Below are positions 19,014-28,408 of a DNA stretch of 64,000 nt, piece by piece. Source of the DNA: Paludibacteraceae bacterium. GTDB lineage: Bacteria > Bacteroidota > Bacteroidia > Bacteroidales > Paludibacteraceae. Both the position numbers and the translations under genes were made by a program. Below the pieces are notes generated by a model. That model worked only from the letters and a program-made list of their open reading frames with translations. It searched no databases and was not told where the DNA came from. Where the stretch lies: assembly GCA_017443145.1 (NCBI GenBank), contig JAFSPA010000007.1, forward strand, positions 62,001-126,000. Reading direction: 5' to 3'. Position 1 is the stretch's first letter. Each line of letters begins with the position of its first letter.

Positions 19014-20094
19014 AAGCGTGCAACGCTTCGTATTCTTTAATGCAATCAACCAGTGCCTGAACGCCTTCGAGGTCCATAGCGTTATAGCAACTTGCGCGGA
19101 AGCCGCCAACCAAACGGTGTCCCTTGATACCAACCATGCCACGTTCGGTCGCAAACTTGAAGAAGTCGTCTTGCAGCTCTTCGTAGCCAGGTTTGAACAC
19201 AAAGCAGATATTCATGCGGCTGCGGTCTTCTTTCTTGGAGATCGTCGGCATGAACAGTTTGCTCTCGTCGAGGCATTTGTACAGCAGGTCAGCTTTCGCT
19301 TTATTGCGGGCCTCAATCCATTTAACACCACCGTTCTTCTTGAGCCAACGAAGTGTCAGCACAGCGGTATAAACAGGCAGCACAGGAGGCGTATTGAACA
19401 TCGAACCACCGTCGATATGTGTCTGGTAGTTCAGCATGGTCGGGATATAACGGCTCACGTGTCCGAGGCATTCCTCTTTGATAATCACGAAGGTCACACC
19501 GGCAGGAGCGAGGTTCTTCTGTGCACCACCGTAGATGATGTCGTATTGGCTTACATCAATCGGACGAGACAGAATATCGGAACTCATATCAGCCACGAGA
19601 CGTACGTTACCTTTCTTGCGGTAGATCTCAGCGAGTTTGTCGTCGTTAATCTCTGTGCCGAAGATGGTGTTGTTCGTTGTGATGTGGAAATAGTCAGCAT
19701 CTTGCGGAATCTCATAGTCCGTCGGGATATCGGTCGTGCTGGCAGCCACTTCAACGGCCTCGCCAAAACCTTTGGCTTCCTTGAGTGCTTTCTTTGACCA
19801 AACGCCTGTATTCAGGTACGCAGCTTTCTTCTCCATCAGGTTAAACGGCACCATGCAGAACTGCAGGCTGGCACCACCACCGAGGAACAGCACGCGATAC
19901 CCTTCCGGCACGTTCAGCAGCTCTTTCACGAGTGCTTCTGCTTCGTCCATCACGGGTTGGAAATACTTAGCGCGGTGGGAGATCTCCAGAACGGACAGTC
20001 CTTCACCTTGGAAGTCGATAACGGCTTCTGCTGTTTGTTTGATTACTTCTTGCGGGAGAATACTCGGGCCCGCATTGAAATTATATTTCTTCAT
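19012..20094 (-). CDS. serC: Phosphoserine aminotransferase
   Basis: 360 residues, normal length. Starts [15 protein letters not shown]; the PLP-binding lysine is in [12 protein letters not shown] and the phosphate-binding C-terminal region ([11 protein letters not shown]) is intact. It converts 3-phosphohydroxypyruvate and glutamate to O-phosphoserine. Upstream of serA in the same transcript, separated by a 7-bp-period repeat. Confidence 0.97.
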   Translation of the reverse strand: MKKYNFNAGPSILPQEVIKQTAEAVIDFQGEGLSVLEISHRAKYFQPVMDEAEALVKELLNVPEGYRVLFLGGGASLQFCMVPFNLMEKKAAYLNTGVWSKKALKEAKGFGEAVEVAASTTDIPTDYEIPQDADYFHITTNNTIFGTEINDDKLAEIYRKKGNVRLVADMSSDILSRPIDVSQYDIIYGGAQKNLAPAGVTFVIIKEECLGHVSRYIPTMLNYQTHIDGGSMFNTPPVLPVYTAVLTLRWLKKNGGVKWIEARNKAKADLLYKCLDESKLFMPTISKKEDRSRMNICFVFKPGYEELQDDFFKFATERGMVGIKGHRLVGGFRASCYNAMDLEGVQALVDCIKEYEALHA

Positions 20095-20122
20095 CGTATT
20101 GTGTAATTTATATTATTTTCTG

Positions 20123-20168
20123 TCTCCGGTGACTGCACCGGTTTCCGTCTCCGGCGACTGCGCCGGTC
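20123..20168. repeat. Two tandem copies of a 25-bp hairpin unit
   Basis: Copies start at 20123 and 20148. Each holds a hairpin, CCGGTGACTGCACCGG and CCGGCGACTGCGCCGG. The two differ by a paired T-A to C-G change inside the stem, so the pairing is kept. The second copy touches the stop codon of the decarboxylase gene. A terminator role for that gene is possible but no clear T-run follows. Confidence 0.6.
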
Positions 20169-21807
20169 AATTTTGGTAAACGACATGCGACCAGCGCCAT
20201 GGTGAACGCTGATTTCTGAATCCTGAATCCTGAATTTTGAATCCTCCATTATGTCCACTCAGGTACAGCGCATAAGCGACAGCTACGAGGTCGTCATCTG
20301 CTTTCTGTGCAGGTGCAGCAGCTGGAGCGGCAGGAGCAGCAGCTTTCGCTTTACGTTGTTCCAGGTCAGCAAGGAACTGTTCCTTCGCTTGGCCGGACTT
20401 GAACTCGCGGTACTGTTTCTCATGCATCGCGAACTCGAACAGTTCTTCGTCGTCTTGTCCGCGGTCCCAGCCGTTCTCTTCCATCTCTTTGATGAAGCGT
20501 GGCAGCTCGTCCGGATAGAGTGCCTGCGGGTCGCCGGTATAGAACTCAAAGCCTTTCTCTTTAGCAAGTTTGACAATCTCCGGAGCCAGTTTGCCCGGCA
20601 GTTTGCCCGACTTACCAAGAATCATACCCCACATAGCCGGATCCATACGTGTGAACGGTGCTTCGTCCATCGATTTGGAGTAGAGGTTGAACAGCGCAGC
20701 ATTCTTCACATATTGACTAAACGGCGTTACCAGACACGGTGTTCCAAGCATCGGCCATATACGTTGTACTTCGTCGAAGAGCTCAACCAGCAGTTCGTCC
20801 TCGCTCAGTTCTTTCTCACCTTTTTTGCGCAGGTTCGTGTTGATAGCCGAGTGCATGCCTTTGAGGTCCGCCATCAGACTACCCATCATACCACCAGGCA
20901 GACCGCAGCCTACGAGCAACGAGGTCATCAGGCTGTTCTTCGGGTCAATCCAGTAACCAAGGAAGTCGTCGATGAACTCTTGCGTCAGACTACGCGCTTC
21001 CATATAGGCTTTCATGTTGATGTCTTTTACGAGGAAGCCCGCATCTTTGAGCATGGCTTGGATAGTGATCACGTCGGGATGCACTTTTCCCCAGCTCAGC
21101 GGCTCCATCGCTACGTCGAGCACGTCACCACCGGCTTTCGCCACTTCGAGCATCGAAGCTACCGAGAAACCGGGACCGCAGTGTCCGTGGTATTGAATGA
21201 TGATATCGGGGTGTTTCGCCTTGATGGCTGCCACTATCTTACCCAGACTTGCCGGACGACCGATACCTGCCATATCTTTTAGGCAGATCTCTTGTGCGCC
21301 AGCTTCTATCAGCTGCTCCGCGAGATTAACGTAATACTCGACAGTATGAACCTGCGAGTAGGTCATACACATCGTCGCTTGCGCCGTCATGCCTGCTGCT
21401 TTCGCCCATTTGATGGACGGAATGATATTGCGCGGGTCGTTCAGGCCGCAGAAGATACGGGTGATGTCCACACCTTGTGCGTGCTTCACCTTGTACATCA
21501 ACTGCCTTACATCTGCCGGCACAGGGTTCATACGCAACGCGTTCAGACCGCGGTCCAACATATGCGTCTTGATACCTGCTTCATTGAACGGTTTGGTGAA
21601 TGTACGAACCGCAAGATTCGGGTTCTCACCATACAACAGATTTACTTGCTCACTTGCACCACCATTTGTCTCTACACGGTCGAAACAACCCATGTCTATA
21701 ATCACCGGTGCGATTCTTGCCAACTGGTCCTTACGAGGAACATACTTGCCGCTTGACTGCCACATATCGCGGTACACAAGCGAAAATTGGACTTCTTTCT
21801 TTGCCAT
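20167..21807 (-). CDS. Oxaloacetate/methylmalonyl-CoA decarboxylase-type carboxyltransferase subunit, no biotin domain
   Basis: 546 residues. The N-terminal ~450 residues are the carboxyltransferase TIM barrel and PYC/OadA helical domain (RDMWQSSGKYVPR, KDMAGIGRPASLGK, MEPLSWGKVHPD). An Ala/Pro hinge follows (residues ~495-508), but the biotinyl domain with its MKM-type motif is missing. The last ~40 residues (LVAVAYALYLSG ... RSPWRWSHVVY) look like the helical tail of the small gamma/delta subunits of sodium-pump decarboxylases. That tail is interrupted by residues coded by a 7-bp-period repeat (20211-20246). A biotin carrier must come from another gene. Exact substrate uncertain; oxaloacetate or pyruvate are most likely. 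Confidence 0.8.
   Translation of the reverse strand: MAKKEVQFSLVYRDMWQSSGKYVPRKDQLARIAPVIIDMGCFDRVETNGGASEQVNLLYGENPNLAVRTFTKPFNEAGIKTHMLDRGLNALRMNPVPADVRQLMYKVKHAQGVDITRIFCGLNDPRNIIPSIKWAKAAGMTAQATMCMTYSQVHTVEYYVNLAEQLIEAGAQEICLKDMAGIGRPASLGKIVAAIKAKHPDIIIQYHGHCGPGFSVASMLEVAKAGGDVLDVAMEPLSWGKVHPDVITIQAMLKDAGFLVKDINMKAYMEARSLTQEFIDDFLGYWIDPKNSLMTSLLVGCGLPGGMMGSLMADLKGMHSAINTNLRKKGEKELSEDELLVELFDEVQRIWPMLGTPCLVTPFSQYVKNAALFNLYSKSMDEAPFTRMDPAMWGMILGKSGKLPGKLAPEIVKLAKEKGFEFYTGDPQALYPDELPRFIKEMEENGWDRGQDDEELFEFAMHEKQYREFKSGQAKEQFLADLEQRKAKAAAPAAPAAAPAQKADDDLVAVAYALYLSGHNGGFKIQDSGFRNQRSPWRWSHVVYQN
20211..20246. repeat. 7-bp-period tandem repeat inside a coding region
   Basis: GAATCCT units in tandem. 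It codes in frame for residues KIQDSGFRNQ in the decarboxylase subunit tail. Confidence 0.8.
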
Positions 21808-21844
21808 TATCTTGTCTTATATTATTTATTTTCAATTCAGCGCG

Positions 21845-21852
21845 CAAAGGTA
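21845..21852 (-). promoter_or_regulatory. Possible -7 box for the decarboxylase subunit gene
   Basis: The reverse strand has TACCTTTG about 38 bp before the ATG at 21807, but no TTTG at the proper distance upstream. Weak promoter candidate. Confidence 0.35.
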
Positions 21853-21861
21853 GTACTTTTA

Positions 21862-23034
21862 TTACTCCACTACAGCACCTGCGACGTTATAGAGTTTGCC
21901 GTTGCGCTCAATTAAGATTTGGCCGTTACGAATCAACTTACGGGATGCGGAAGTGGCGTTATTTGTAACGTGGCCGATAGCCTCCGCCATCGGATACGTA
22001 TTATCTTTGAGCGCGCTCCAGCCCGTAGCCTTTCTATAAGAAGATATGCTTTCCTGCGGAACATAAAGACATGCATTCTTATCCGTGCCCCTAAAGACAT
22101 ATTCATCTGGACAAGTAGGAGGATCAACAGCCTTACAAGTGATGCTTTTCAATGCGGAGCATGAATAGAACGCGTAATTACCAATCGTTTTTAGTTCGCT
22201 GCCCAGAACTATCTCCGGCAATTTGTTACTATAAGCAAAAGCATATATTCCAATGCTTGTAACACCGTTAGGGATATTCACTCGAGTTAACTTATAGCAA
22301 CTGAAGAATGCATGTTCTTCAAGCGTTTGAACACTATTAGGAAGATTTACTGTTTCTAAGTTGGACGTAATAAATGCAGCATTTCCTATCACTTCTACAC
22401 CACTGGGAACATTATAACTTCCTGTCTTTCCACCTGGGAAAGCTACAAGCATTTTTTTGTCCTTACTGAACAGCACACCTTTTACAGCGACATAAACCGT
22501 ATTTCCGGCTGCCACTTCGATGGCGGTCAAACTATAGCAAGTTGAGAATGGACGATTTCCCATACTGGTTACGCTCTTAGGGATCGTAACACTCTCTAAA
22601 TTAGCACATTTCTGAAATGCATTTCCCGCAATCGTTTGGATTCCTTCTGGAATAGTATAGGAACCCGAATAGCTCATCGGAAGACGGGCAAAGATTTTAT
22701 CATTAGCGACTATACTCTCCAAACTCGAACAACCGTAGAACGAATTATCACTGATGTTTCTTACGCTATTAGGAAGTGTTACCGAAGTCAGATCGGCACA
22801 TTCATAAAATGCATTCACAATCGCCGTGACGCTAAACGTCTCTGAGTTGTATTCCACACTTGACGGGATAGTTATGTCACCGGTATATTTACCACTTGGT
22901 TTTGCAACCACCGTTGCGGTACTGCTTTCGGTGTTCAAATCGTAATACAAATCTCCGATTTTAACGGATGAAAGATCTTCGGCCACTGCTGCAACAGTCA
23001 CGAGAGCCAGAAAAAATGTAAAAAGTTTTCTCAT
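21862..23034 (-). CDS. BspA-like leucine-rich repeat protein with T9SS tail
   Basis: 390 residues. The start at 23034 (MRKLFTFFLALVTVAA) gives a clean signal peptide and fits the promoter at 23085-23116. The body contains about nine LRR_5/BspA repeats (pattern SVTLPNSV..I....F..C..L). The C-terminus, IRNGQILIERNGKLYNVAG, is the short sorting tail seen on T9SS cargo in Bacteroidales. BspA-like proteins are surface proteins often linked to adhesion. A related protein is encoded at 35417-36538. Confidence 0.88.
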   Translation of the reverse strand: MRKLFTFFLALVTVAAVAEDLSSVKIGDLYYDLNTESSTATVVAKPSGKYTGDITIPSSVEYNSETFSVTAIVNAFYECADLTSVTLPNSVRNISDNSFYGCSSLESIVANDKIFARLPMSYSGSYTIPEGIQTIAGNAFQKCANLESVTIPKSVTSMGNRPFSTCYSLTAIEVAAGNTVYVAVKGVLFSKDKKMLVAFPGGKTGSYNVPSGVEVIGNAAFITSNLETVNLPNSVQTLEEHAFFSCYKLTRVNIPNGVTSIGIYAFAYSNKLPEIVLGSELKTIGNYAFYSCSALKSITCKAVDPPTCPDEYVFRGTDKNACLYVPQESISSYRKATGWSALKDNTYPMAEAIGHVTNNATSASRKLIRNGQILIERNGKLYNVAGAVVE

Positions 23035-23084
23035 AATGTTATAATTTTTAGTTTGTTTATTTATTATTATTTCAAAATAGCGCG

Positions 23085-23116
23085 CAAAGATACAGCTTTT
23101 TTTGCATATATGCAAA
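23085..23116 (-). promoter_or_regulatory. Bacteroidota-type promoter with palindromic -33 region
   Basis: Reverse strand: TTTG (23116-23113), 20 bp, TATCTTTG (23092-23085). The -33 box is part of the 16-bp perfect palindrome TTTGCATATATGCAAA (23101-23116). Drives the LRR gene with a leader of about 45 nt. Confidence 0.8.
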
Positions 23117-23119
23117 TAA

Positions 23120-23151
23120 AAAGTGCAGAAATCGCAAAATTCCTGCACTTT
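23120..23151 (-). terminator. Rho-independent terminator of the DUF748 gene
   Basis: Stem AAAGTGCAG/CTGCACTTT with a 14-base loop, followed on the reverse strand by a T-rich run. It ends 4 bp before the -33 box of the next promoter. Confidence 0.75.
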
Positions 23152-23156
23152 CTTTT

Positions 23157-23191
23157 CACTTTTCAATTTTCATCTTTCAACTTTCACTACT
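23157..23191. repeat. 7-bp-period tandem repeat
   Basis: Five consecutive 7-mers of the form CAnnTTT at the 3' end of the DUF748 gene, overlapping its stop codon. Confidence 0.8.
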
Positions 23192-24908
23192 CTCCCACAA
23201 GTTCGGTTATCTCTTCAGCCTCAGCTTGTGAAATGAGTTCGCGGTTATCACGTATGCCCATCAACGGACCGAAGAACACTTTGGCGACAGCACGTCCCGC
23301 CACTTTTCCGAAGCGGAACTTAGGCGAAGTGATATTGCCGGAAATAGGCACTTCGAGCACCATGATACCTTGCGCAGAAGTAAGCATATCAACGCCGAGC
23401 TTAAGCGGCACGTTCTTAATCTTCGGTTTGCGCAGTTTCATTTTCTTGCCTACCTCGGGATGGTCAATCGTTATCTTGTTGTCGCTATTGAGGTAGCCGT
23501 TCCGGATGGTAGCCGCACTCTGCAGCGACAAGATACCGTTGTTAAGCGGATAACCGAAGTAGTACTCCGCGTACTGTGAGAAGTCGGTTATATCCACTCC
23601 CGTCAAGCGTATGTTAAGCGTATGTTGCCCGTGTTTGATGTCCGTTCCGCCGGCAAAAGTGGCATTGAGTGTCGCGTTCTTTCCGGCGTGTGCCACGAGT
23701 CGCAGGCTGTTATGTCCTTGCGCCGTTATATCTTGGCCGGACAGGGTGAAGTCGTTGATCGTGTACTCGACATTCTTGCGCATCGAGTTATCCTCAAAAC
23801 TGATATCCTTGCCGGTGATGCGCAGGTAACGTGCTTCCCACGTCATCGGAGGCGTCTGGACCGTATCGTTATCCTCTTCCACCGTCACCGAATCCGGTTC
23901 CACTTCCGGCACATCTTGTTTCAGGCGGGAGAACGTGTTGTACCGCTCGTTCCGCTCGAAATGGCCCGTCAGACCGGTGATAGTGAGTGTGTCCAACAAC
24001 CAGCGGTTATTCGCTAAATCGCCACGCCGTATAGTTAGGTGTATCTCGTCCAGTCCGGCCACAGGGTCATCGTCTTCGTCCGTTATCTGCAGGCCACTGA
24101 GTGACAGGTTGCCGGACGCAACAATATCGCGCACGTTATCGAGGCTGCCGTTGATGAAGAGCTCACCGTTGATGAGTGCCCCAAGGCCGCTCACACGCAG
24201 ATAATCCTGCACCAGTGGCAATGCCACATTGGAGTTCACATTCTCCAAACCGAGGGTGATCATATAGTGCCGCGAGGCCATCACGTATCCGGCCTTGATA
24301 TTCACACTTCCACCTGTCGGCAGGTCGAACTGCAGTCCGGCGCGGGACTGCTGGGCACCGAAGTACAGACCCGGTATATTGAGGTTGATGTTATCAATCA
24401 CCCAGCGGTTATCGCGTATCACGTCGTGATAAAGGAGTGTGCCGTTGACGAGGCGCATGTCGTTGAGCGAGACAGTCCATTCGGACGGTGTCGTATCACG
24501 CGGAACAGTGTCGTTGCGCGAGAAGCGAGTGATGATATCCGAGAAGTTCAGCACCTCCGGACCGTTCAGTATCTCGCCCGACCAGTTCGTGAGGTGAATA
24601 TGGCGAATATCCACCTCCTTACCGGCCAGTTTGGTCCAACGTATGCGGACGTAGAGTTTGTCGAAAGCCACAAAATCCGTAATGCCGTTCGCCTCTTTGC
24701 AATGGAAATCCGTCAAGCGCACCGACCCGACAAACGGGTTGATAAACACATGACTCACCGACGTCTCGCGACCGATGATATCCGGCCCGTGGTGGTTAAT
24801 AACGACTTTCGCCACAGGGGATAACGCCATTACTAAGAACAGCAGCGCGACCGGCACGCCTACTATCCAGCAGGCCACTTTAACGGCTTTCTTCACTCCT
24901 TCGGTCAT
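23187..24908 (-). CDS. DUF748 / AsmA-like envelope protein
   Basis: 573 residues. One N-terminal membrane segment (KVACWIVGVPVALLFLVMAL) followed by a long beta-rich region that resembles DUF748 proteins of the AsmA/TamB-like group, which span the periplasm and are thought to carry lipids toward the outer membrane. The C-terminal SGNITSPKFRFGKVAGRAVAK fits the end of that family. It sits 9 bp after the upstream T9SS protein gene stop, so both may share a transcript. Function by family only. Confidence 0.75.
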   Translation of the reverse strand: MTEGVKKAVKVACWIVGVPVALLFLVMALSPVAKVVINHHGPDIIGRETSVSHVFINPFVGSVRLTDFHCKEANGITDFVAFDKLYVRIRWTKLAGKEVDIRHIHLTNWSGEILNGPEVLNFSDIITRFSRNDTVPRDTTPSEWTVSLNDMRLVNGTLLYHDVIRDNRWVIDNINLNIPGLYFGAQQSRAGLQFDLPTGGSVNIKAGYVMASRHYMITLGLENVNSNVALPLVQDYLRVSGLGALINGELFINGSLDNVRDIVASGNLSLSGLQITDEDDDPVAGLDEIHLTIRRGDLANNRWLLDTLTITGLTGHFERNERYNTFSRLKQDVPEVEPDSVTVEEDNDTVQTPPMTWEARYLRITGKDISFEDNSMRKNVEYTINDFTLSGQDITAQGHNSLRLVAHAGKNATLNATFAGGTDIKHGQHTLNIRLTGVDITDFSQYAEYYFGYPLNNGILSLQSAATIRNGYLNSDNKITIDHPEVGKKMKLRKPKIKNVPLKLGVDMLTSAQGIMVLEVPISGNITSPKFRFGKVAGRAVAKVFFGPLMGIRDNRELISQAEAEEITELVGE

Positions 24909-24917
24909 AATCTGTAG

Positions 24918-27701
24918 TTATTTAACTTCTTGTCCTACGGCGTTGAATATCTTGCCGTCACGGAGAATGAGAAGTTGACCGTTCTTAATGAATTTTTGAT
25001 TGGTGATTTGTGATTGTTGATTTGTTTGGTCAATGCTTGTAGGCGGTTCGATACCTGTTACATAGAATTCTACAAAGTTAGCCGATTGGTTGACAATCAG
25101 TTTATCGCCGAAGTCACTATTCATCTCACCACTCACTTTAGCGAGGACATAGATAGTTATTCCGCCGGCTCCGTCATCCTTAGTGCGTACTCCTCCGTCA
25201 TAGGTGATGGTGAGGTTGGCATTCTTAATCATATCACCGAATTGTGGTTCACCGCTCTTCACCACCTCCGAGAACACATTATCATCGTCGGTGTTATTGG
25301 TCAGCGTTATCGTCGTCGGGATGGTTGATTTATTGCCTGAAACAGTCAGTAAGAATACCATTACGGGCTCTTGTGACGCATTGTATTCATACACGGTTGC
25401 AGCCCATGTATTAACTATGTCGTCCCAATATAAAAAGCCGATTGTCGGAGTCATTTCTTTGGTCTGCGGTACGCGCGGTATAGGCGCTTTACCCACAAGC
25501 ATGAACAACTCGCCATCTACCGCATCGGACATTGCTACACCTTCTTGCGATTCTGCCTGCACAGCCCAATGGAGTAAGAGCGTTTTATCTTCTTTGAGCG
25601 TATAGGTAGCGCTAAACTGGCCGTTTTCACCGGAAACGACTTCATCAACAAAGAACTCACCGGTCATATCATCATACACGTATAAACTGCAGAACTGAAC
25701 ATTCGCCGTCGTTGTCCAAGTCATGGTAGCTTTGTTGCCATCTACAGCCACTTTCAAGTCCTTCGGAGAATAGTCCAGTGAAACGATTGGAACCATATCT
25801 CCATGCGATGCTTGTGCCACCAGCACATCGGCTGCATCATACGCATAGACTGTCCAGTTGACGCGATGATTTCTTGTGATGTAGAACTTCATGGAGTAGT
25901 TTGTCTCATAGATATTCTCCACGTTATAAATCTTTCCATCATCCTCAATTTTGAGTGAATAATGCTCCACCGTTGTCGGAGAAGGTTGTTGCCAAGTGAA
26001 GATGGCAGTCTGCTGGTCTGCTCCAACTGTAACACTTAAGCCGGTCGGTACATTGATATTGCCGGAAGCGAGAGTGATAGTTCCTGTCTTTTCTTCTGCC
26101 ACTTGCGTGTTATCGTCTATATTTATAGGAGTGATACGATAATCATAATTACCGGCCGTGGTAAACGGAAGCGGGAAGGTAAAGGTATTACTACCTTCAT
26201 AAGGCAGAATAGCCAGTGTTTCAAAACTGCCTACACCACTTTTGTGCGCCTCAACCTTATAAGCAGAAGCATAGTCTTTGGCTGTAATCGTGAGCGTGAG
26301 CAGACAGCCTGGATCAGAAACCGCGACTTGCACATTAGTCATACGATAGTCATGGTCTTGCGCATCGCACGCTGCTTCACGCAATTCCCAAGCATGTGAA
26401 TCTTGATACTGCATCTCGAAGCAGGCCTGATTCGTACTGATGATTGGTGAGAAAGATGAGTTACTACCTGAAGCATCCGATTTGTTGCACACGCGGAATT
26501 GGATAGCGGACTTGTCGGTAGTAATCTTCTTGGAGAACCAGACTCCATCTGCGTCCATATCGGCCTTAACCATAGCTGCTGTTTTTGTCTCAAGGTCCAT
26601 CCATTCGAACCATACGCCGTAGGTAATATCCATGTCGTTATCCGAAGGAATCAGTGTCCGCAGTTCCACTTCACCCAAAGCAGGCAAACCGGTAACCGTG
26701 ACACCGGTAGAGATATCTGCGAGTGGATCTCCGTTAGCGTTCTGGGCAAAGAACAACACATCATAATCACCATTAGCCGGCAGCTCGTCAATTGTCAGCG
26801 TATATTTGCCATCCTTCGCAGGCACAAATTTCGGCAGAATTACCTGCTCTTTTCCCCAATTGTCGTAAACGACAGCAACATAATACAGCGTTACTGCAGG
26901 ATAGTGATCCCACGATACCTCGATGGTGTTATCTTTCTGTACGGCTTTGAGTGATTTCTTGATGATATTCTCGGGGTTCGCGAAGTTAATGTCCAAGTCT
27001 TTCTGGAACATTCTCACATACGGATGGTAATCGGATACTCCGTCAAAATAACAAGGGAAGAACACCAATGTTCCTAAATGGATGTCATCCGTTCCGTCAT
27101 AATAATAGGTGTACTTACCTTCGGTAACCGTTACATAGTCCGCAAAATACCACGTACGTGCATCATCCATGAGCTCAATATAATAATTGGGCGCCATATT
27201 ATTCGCAGTCCATGTGATGGTGACGCCATTCCCTATATCCTGCACCTCCAAATCACTAATGCGATAATCATGGTCAGGAGCGGTTGCTGCCACTTCTTCT
27301 ACAAGAAATACTCTTTCATTCGGATCGGACTCATCATCAACGAGCACCGCTATCTCGAGGTTCAGTTCCGGTTTGTCTTTAGCAACGTACGACGATGGCG
27401 ACCATCCGCCTACTTGCGCTACATCCTTGGAAGTAGTTGAAGTCTCCGTATAGATGCCATACGTAAACTCTGTCTCATCCGGAATAATGACCGTTGCACC
27501 CCACCAGCGGGATGTGCCTTCGCGAGCCAAAACGATAGACGTAGCAGAGCCTCCGCCGGTACTCTTCCAAGCAAAAACGATAGTACCTGTTGTTGTAAAC
27601 TCTGAGTCCGTAGGAATAAGTACACGGACTTTCACATTAGTTGCCGTCAACATGCTCCATGAGCACAGCAAAACAGCGAATAAGAAAGAGAGTTTTCTCA
27701 T
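24918..27701 (-). CDS. Large secreted protein with fibronectin-III-like domains and T9SS tail
   Basis: 927 residues. The start at 27701 (MRKLSFLFAVLLCSWSMLTA) gives a signal peptide and fits the promoter at 27741-27772. The body is made of beta-sandwich units (YRISDLEVQDIGNGVTITWT, YRMTNVQVAVSDPGCLLTL, LSVTVGADQQTAIFTWQ) that look like fibronectin type III repeats. The C-terminus FIKNGQLLILRDGKIFNAVG is a T9SS-type tail, joined through a stretch coded by a 7-bp-period repeat. No enzymatic domain seen. Confidence 0.85.
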   Translation of the reverse strand: MRKLSFLFAVLLCSWSMLTATNVKVRVLIPTDSEFTTTGTIVFAWKSTGGGSATSIVLAREGTSRWWGATVIIPDETEFTYGIYTETSTTSKDVAQVGGWSPSSYVAKDKPELNLEIAVLVDDESDPNERVFLVEEVAATAPDHDYRISDLEVQDIGNGVTITWTANNMAPNYYIELMDDARTWYFADYVTVTEGKYTYYYDGTDDIHLGTLVFFPCYFDGVSDYHPYVRMFQKDLDINFANPENIIKKSLKAVQKDNTIEVSWDHYPAVTLYYVAVVYDNWGKEQVILPKFVPAKDGKYTLTIDELPANGDYDVLFFAQNANGDPLADISTGVTVTGLPALGEVELRTLIPSDNDMDITYGVWFEWMDLETKTAAMVKADMDADGVWFSKKITTDKSAIQFRVCNKSDASGSNSSFSPIISTNQACFEMQYQDSHAWELREAACDAQDHDYRMTNVQVAVSDPGCLLTLTITAKDYASAYKVEAHKSGVGSFETLAILPYEGSNTFTFPLPFTTAGNYDYRITPINIDDNTQVAEEKTGTITLASGNINVPTGLSVTVGADQQTAIFTWQQPSPTTVEHYSLKIEDDGKIYNVENIYETNYSMKFYITRNHRVNWTVYAYDAADVLVAQASHGDMVPIVSLDYSPKDLKVAVDGNKATMTWTTTANVQFCSLYVYDDMTGEFFVDEVVSGENGQFSATYTLKEDKTLLLHWAVQAESQEGVAMSDAVDGELFMLVGKAPIPRVPQTKEMTPTIGFLYWDDIVNTWAATVYEYNASQEPVMVFLLTVSGNKSTIPTTITLTNNTDDDNVFSEVVKSGEPQFGDMIKNANLTITYDGGVRTKDDGAGGITIYVLAKVSGEMNSDFGDKLIVNQSANFVEFYVTGIEPPTSIDQTNQQSQITNQKFIKNGQLLILRDGKIFNAVGQEVK
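24998..25028. repeat. 7-bp-period tandem repeat inside a coding region
   Basis: GATTTGT-like units. Codes for QTNQQSQITNQK just before the T9SS tail. Confidence 0.8.
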
Positions 27702-27740
27702 AATGATTTGATATTTAGGGTTAAATACTATTTCGCGCTG

Positions 27741-27772
27741 TAAAATTACAACATTTTTTGCATATATGCAAA
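27741..27772 (-). promoter_or_regulatory. Bacteroidota-type promoter with palindromic -33 region
   Basis: Reverse strand: TTTG (27772-27769), 20 bp, TAATTTTA (27748-27741; last base deviates). The same perfect palindrome TTTGCATATATGCAAA (27757-27772) as at 23101-23116. Drives the 927-residue protein gene. Confidence 0.75.
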
Positions 27773-27784
27773 TAAATTGCATAA

Positions 27785-27818
27785 AAAAGTGCAGATTTCG
27801 TGAAAAACCTGCACTTTT
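27785..27818 (-). terminator. Rho-independent terminator, bidirectional shape
   Basis: Stem AAAAGTGCAG/CTGCACTTTT with a 14-base loop. It ends the accessory-region transcript coming from 27857, just upstream of the next promoter. Confidence 0.75.
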
Positions 27819-27821
27819 CCG

Positions 27822-27855
27822 CTAACCGATAACCGATAACCGTTAACCGTTACCA
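27822..27855. repeat. 7-bp-period tandem repeat
   Basis: CTAACCG, ATAACCG, ATAACCG, TTAACCG units directly after the stop codon of the gene at 27857. Confidence 0.85.
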
Positions 27856-27856
27856 A

Positions 27857-28171
27857 TTATCCCTGGTAGTTCTCCCACTCGCGATGCCATACGTAATCGC
27901 GGAGCTTCTTGTAGGTGGTCTGTGCCTTGAACTCGGTTTGAGCGGTGTTAAGGCTCGTCGGGTTCTTCATCACAGCAGCGGTAGCGCGTGATACAGCTGC
28001 GAACTTGTCGAAGCGTGCCAGTTCGTCGGCGGTGTACGGAGTCTTACGTTTGCCACGGATTTGGGTGTACTTGCGGTCGTTTTCAGCCTTGTACATGTAG
28101 GTCACGCGGGACTTTTTCGACAGTTTACCACTTACATGGTCAACGGGATCCAAAAATACAACTTTACTCAT
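27857..28171 (-). CDS. Small protein of unknown function, member of a local three-gene family
   Basis: 104 residues, basic, no signal peptide. N-terminus MSKVVFLDPVDHVSGKL shares the pattern M-x-KV-x-[FL]-(x)-P/A ... G-[KQ]-L with the proteins at 28406 and 28745. The centre (RGKRKTPYTADELARFDKF) and the aromatic C-terminus (KLRDYVWHREWENY) suggest a compact folded protein. I do not recognise a named family. It is the last gene of the minus-strand series before a strong terminator. Confidence 0.75.
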   Translation of the reverse strand: MSKVVFLDPVDHVSGKLSKKSRVTYMYKAENDRKYTQIRGKRKTPYTADELARFDKFAAVSRATAAVMKNPTSLNTAQTEFKAQTTYKKLRDYVWHREWENYQG

Positions 28172-28191
28172 TTTGTTAAGGTTTTAATTGG

Positions 28192-28368
28192 TTAATAACT
28201 CAGTTTCTTCGAGGCATCATAGCTCTCGACAGTTTTAGTAACGATGGTGCAGGTTGTGTCACCTCTTTGGTAGTACTGACTCTCCGTCGTGACCACCCTG
28301 GTGACGTTGCAGCTCGTCATTGCCATCATCGCCCCTAGGACGACTAAGGCCAATAGAATTCGCTTCAT
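28192..28368 (-). CDS. Small lipoprotein
   Basis: 58 residues with start MKRILLALVVLGAMMAMTSC, a lipoprotein signal with lipobox MTSC. The mature part is only ~38 residues (NVTRVVTTESQYYQRGDT ... SYDASKKLSY). It lies between two members of the small-protein family (27857 and 28406). Unknown function. The upstream start at 28389 is less likely because it places seven polar residues before the signal peptide. Confidence 0.7.
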   Translation of the reverse strand: MKRILLALVVLGAMMAMTSCNVTRVVTTESQYYQRGDTTCTIVTKTVESYDASKKLSY

Positions 28369-28374
28369 AATGAG

Positions 28375-28408
28375 ATAATCATTATTCATTAATCATTATT
28401 CATTACTA
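28375..28408. repeat. 7-bp-period tandem repeat
   Basis: ATTATTC and ATTAATC alternate. It spans the gap between the small lipoprotein gene and the gene at 28406. Confidence 0.75.

Noticed and set aside
19018..19797. Long plus-strand frame opposite serC
   Set aside because: Antisense shadow of a conserved enzyme gene; the same applies to the frames opposite the decarboxylase subunit gene (20251-21282) and cysteate acyltransferase gene (60453-61169).
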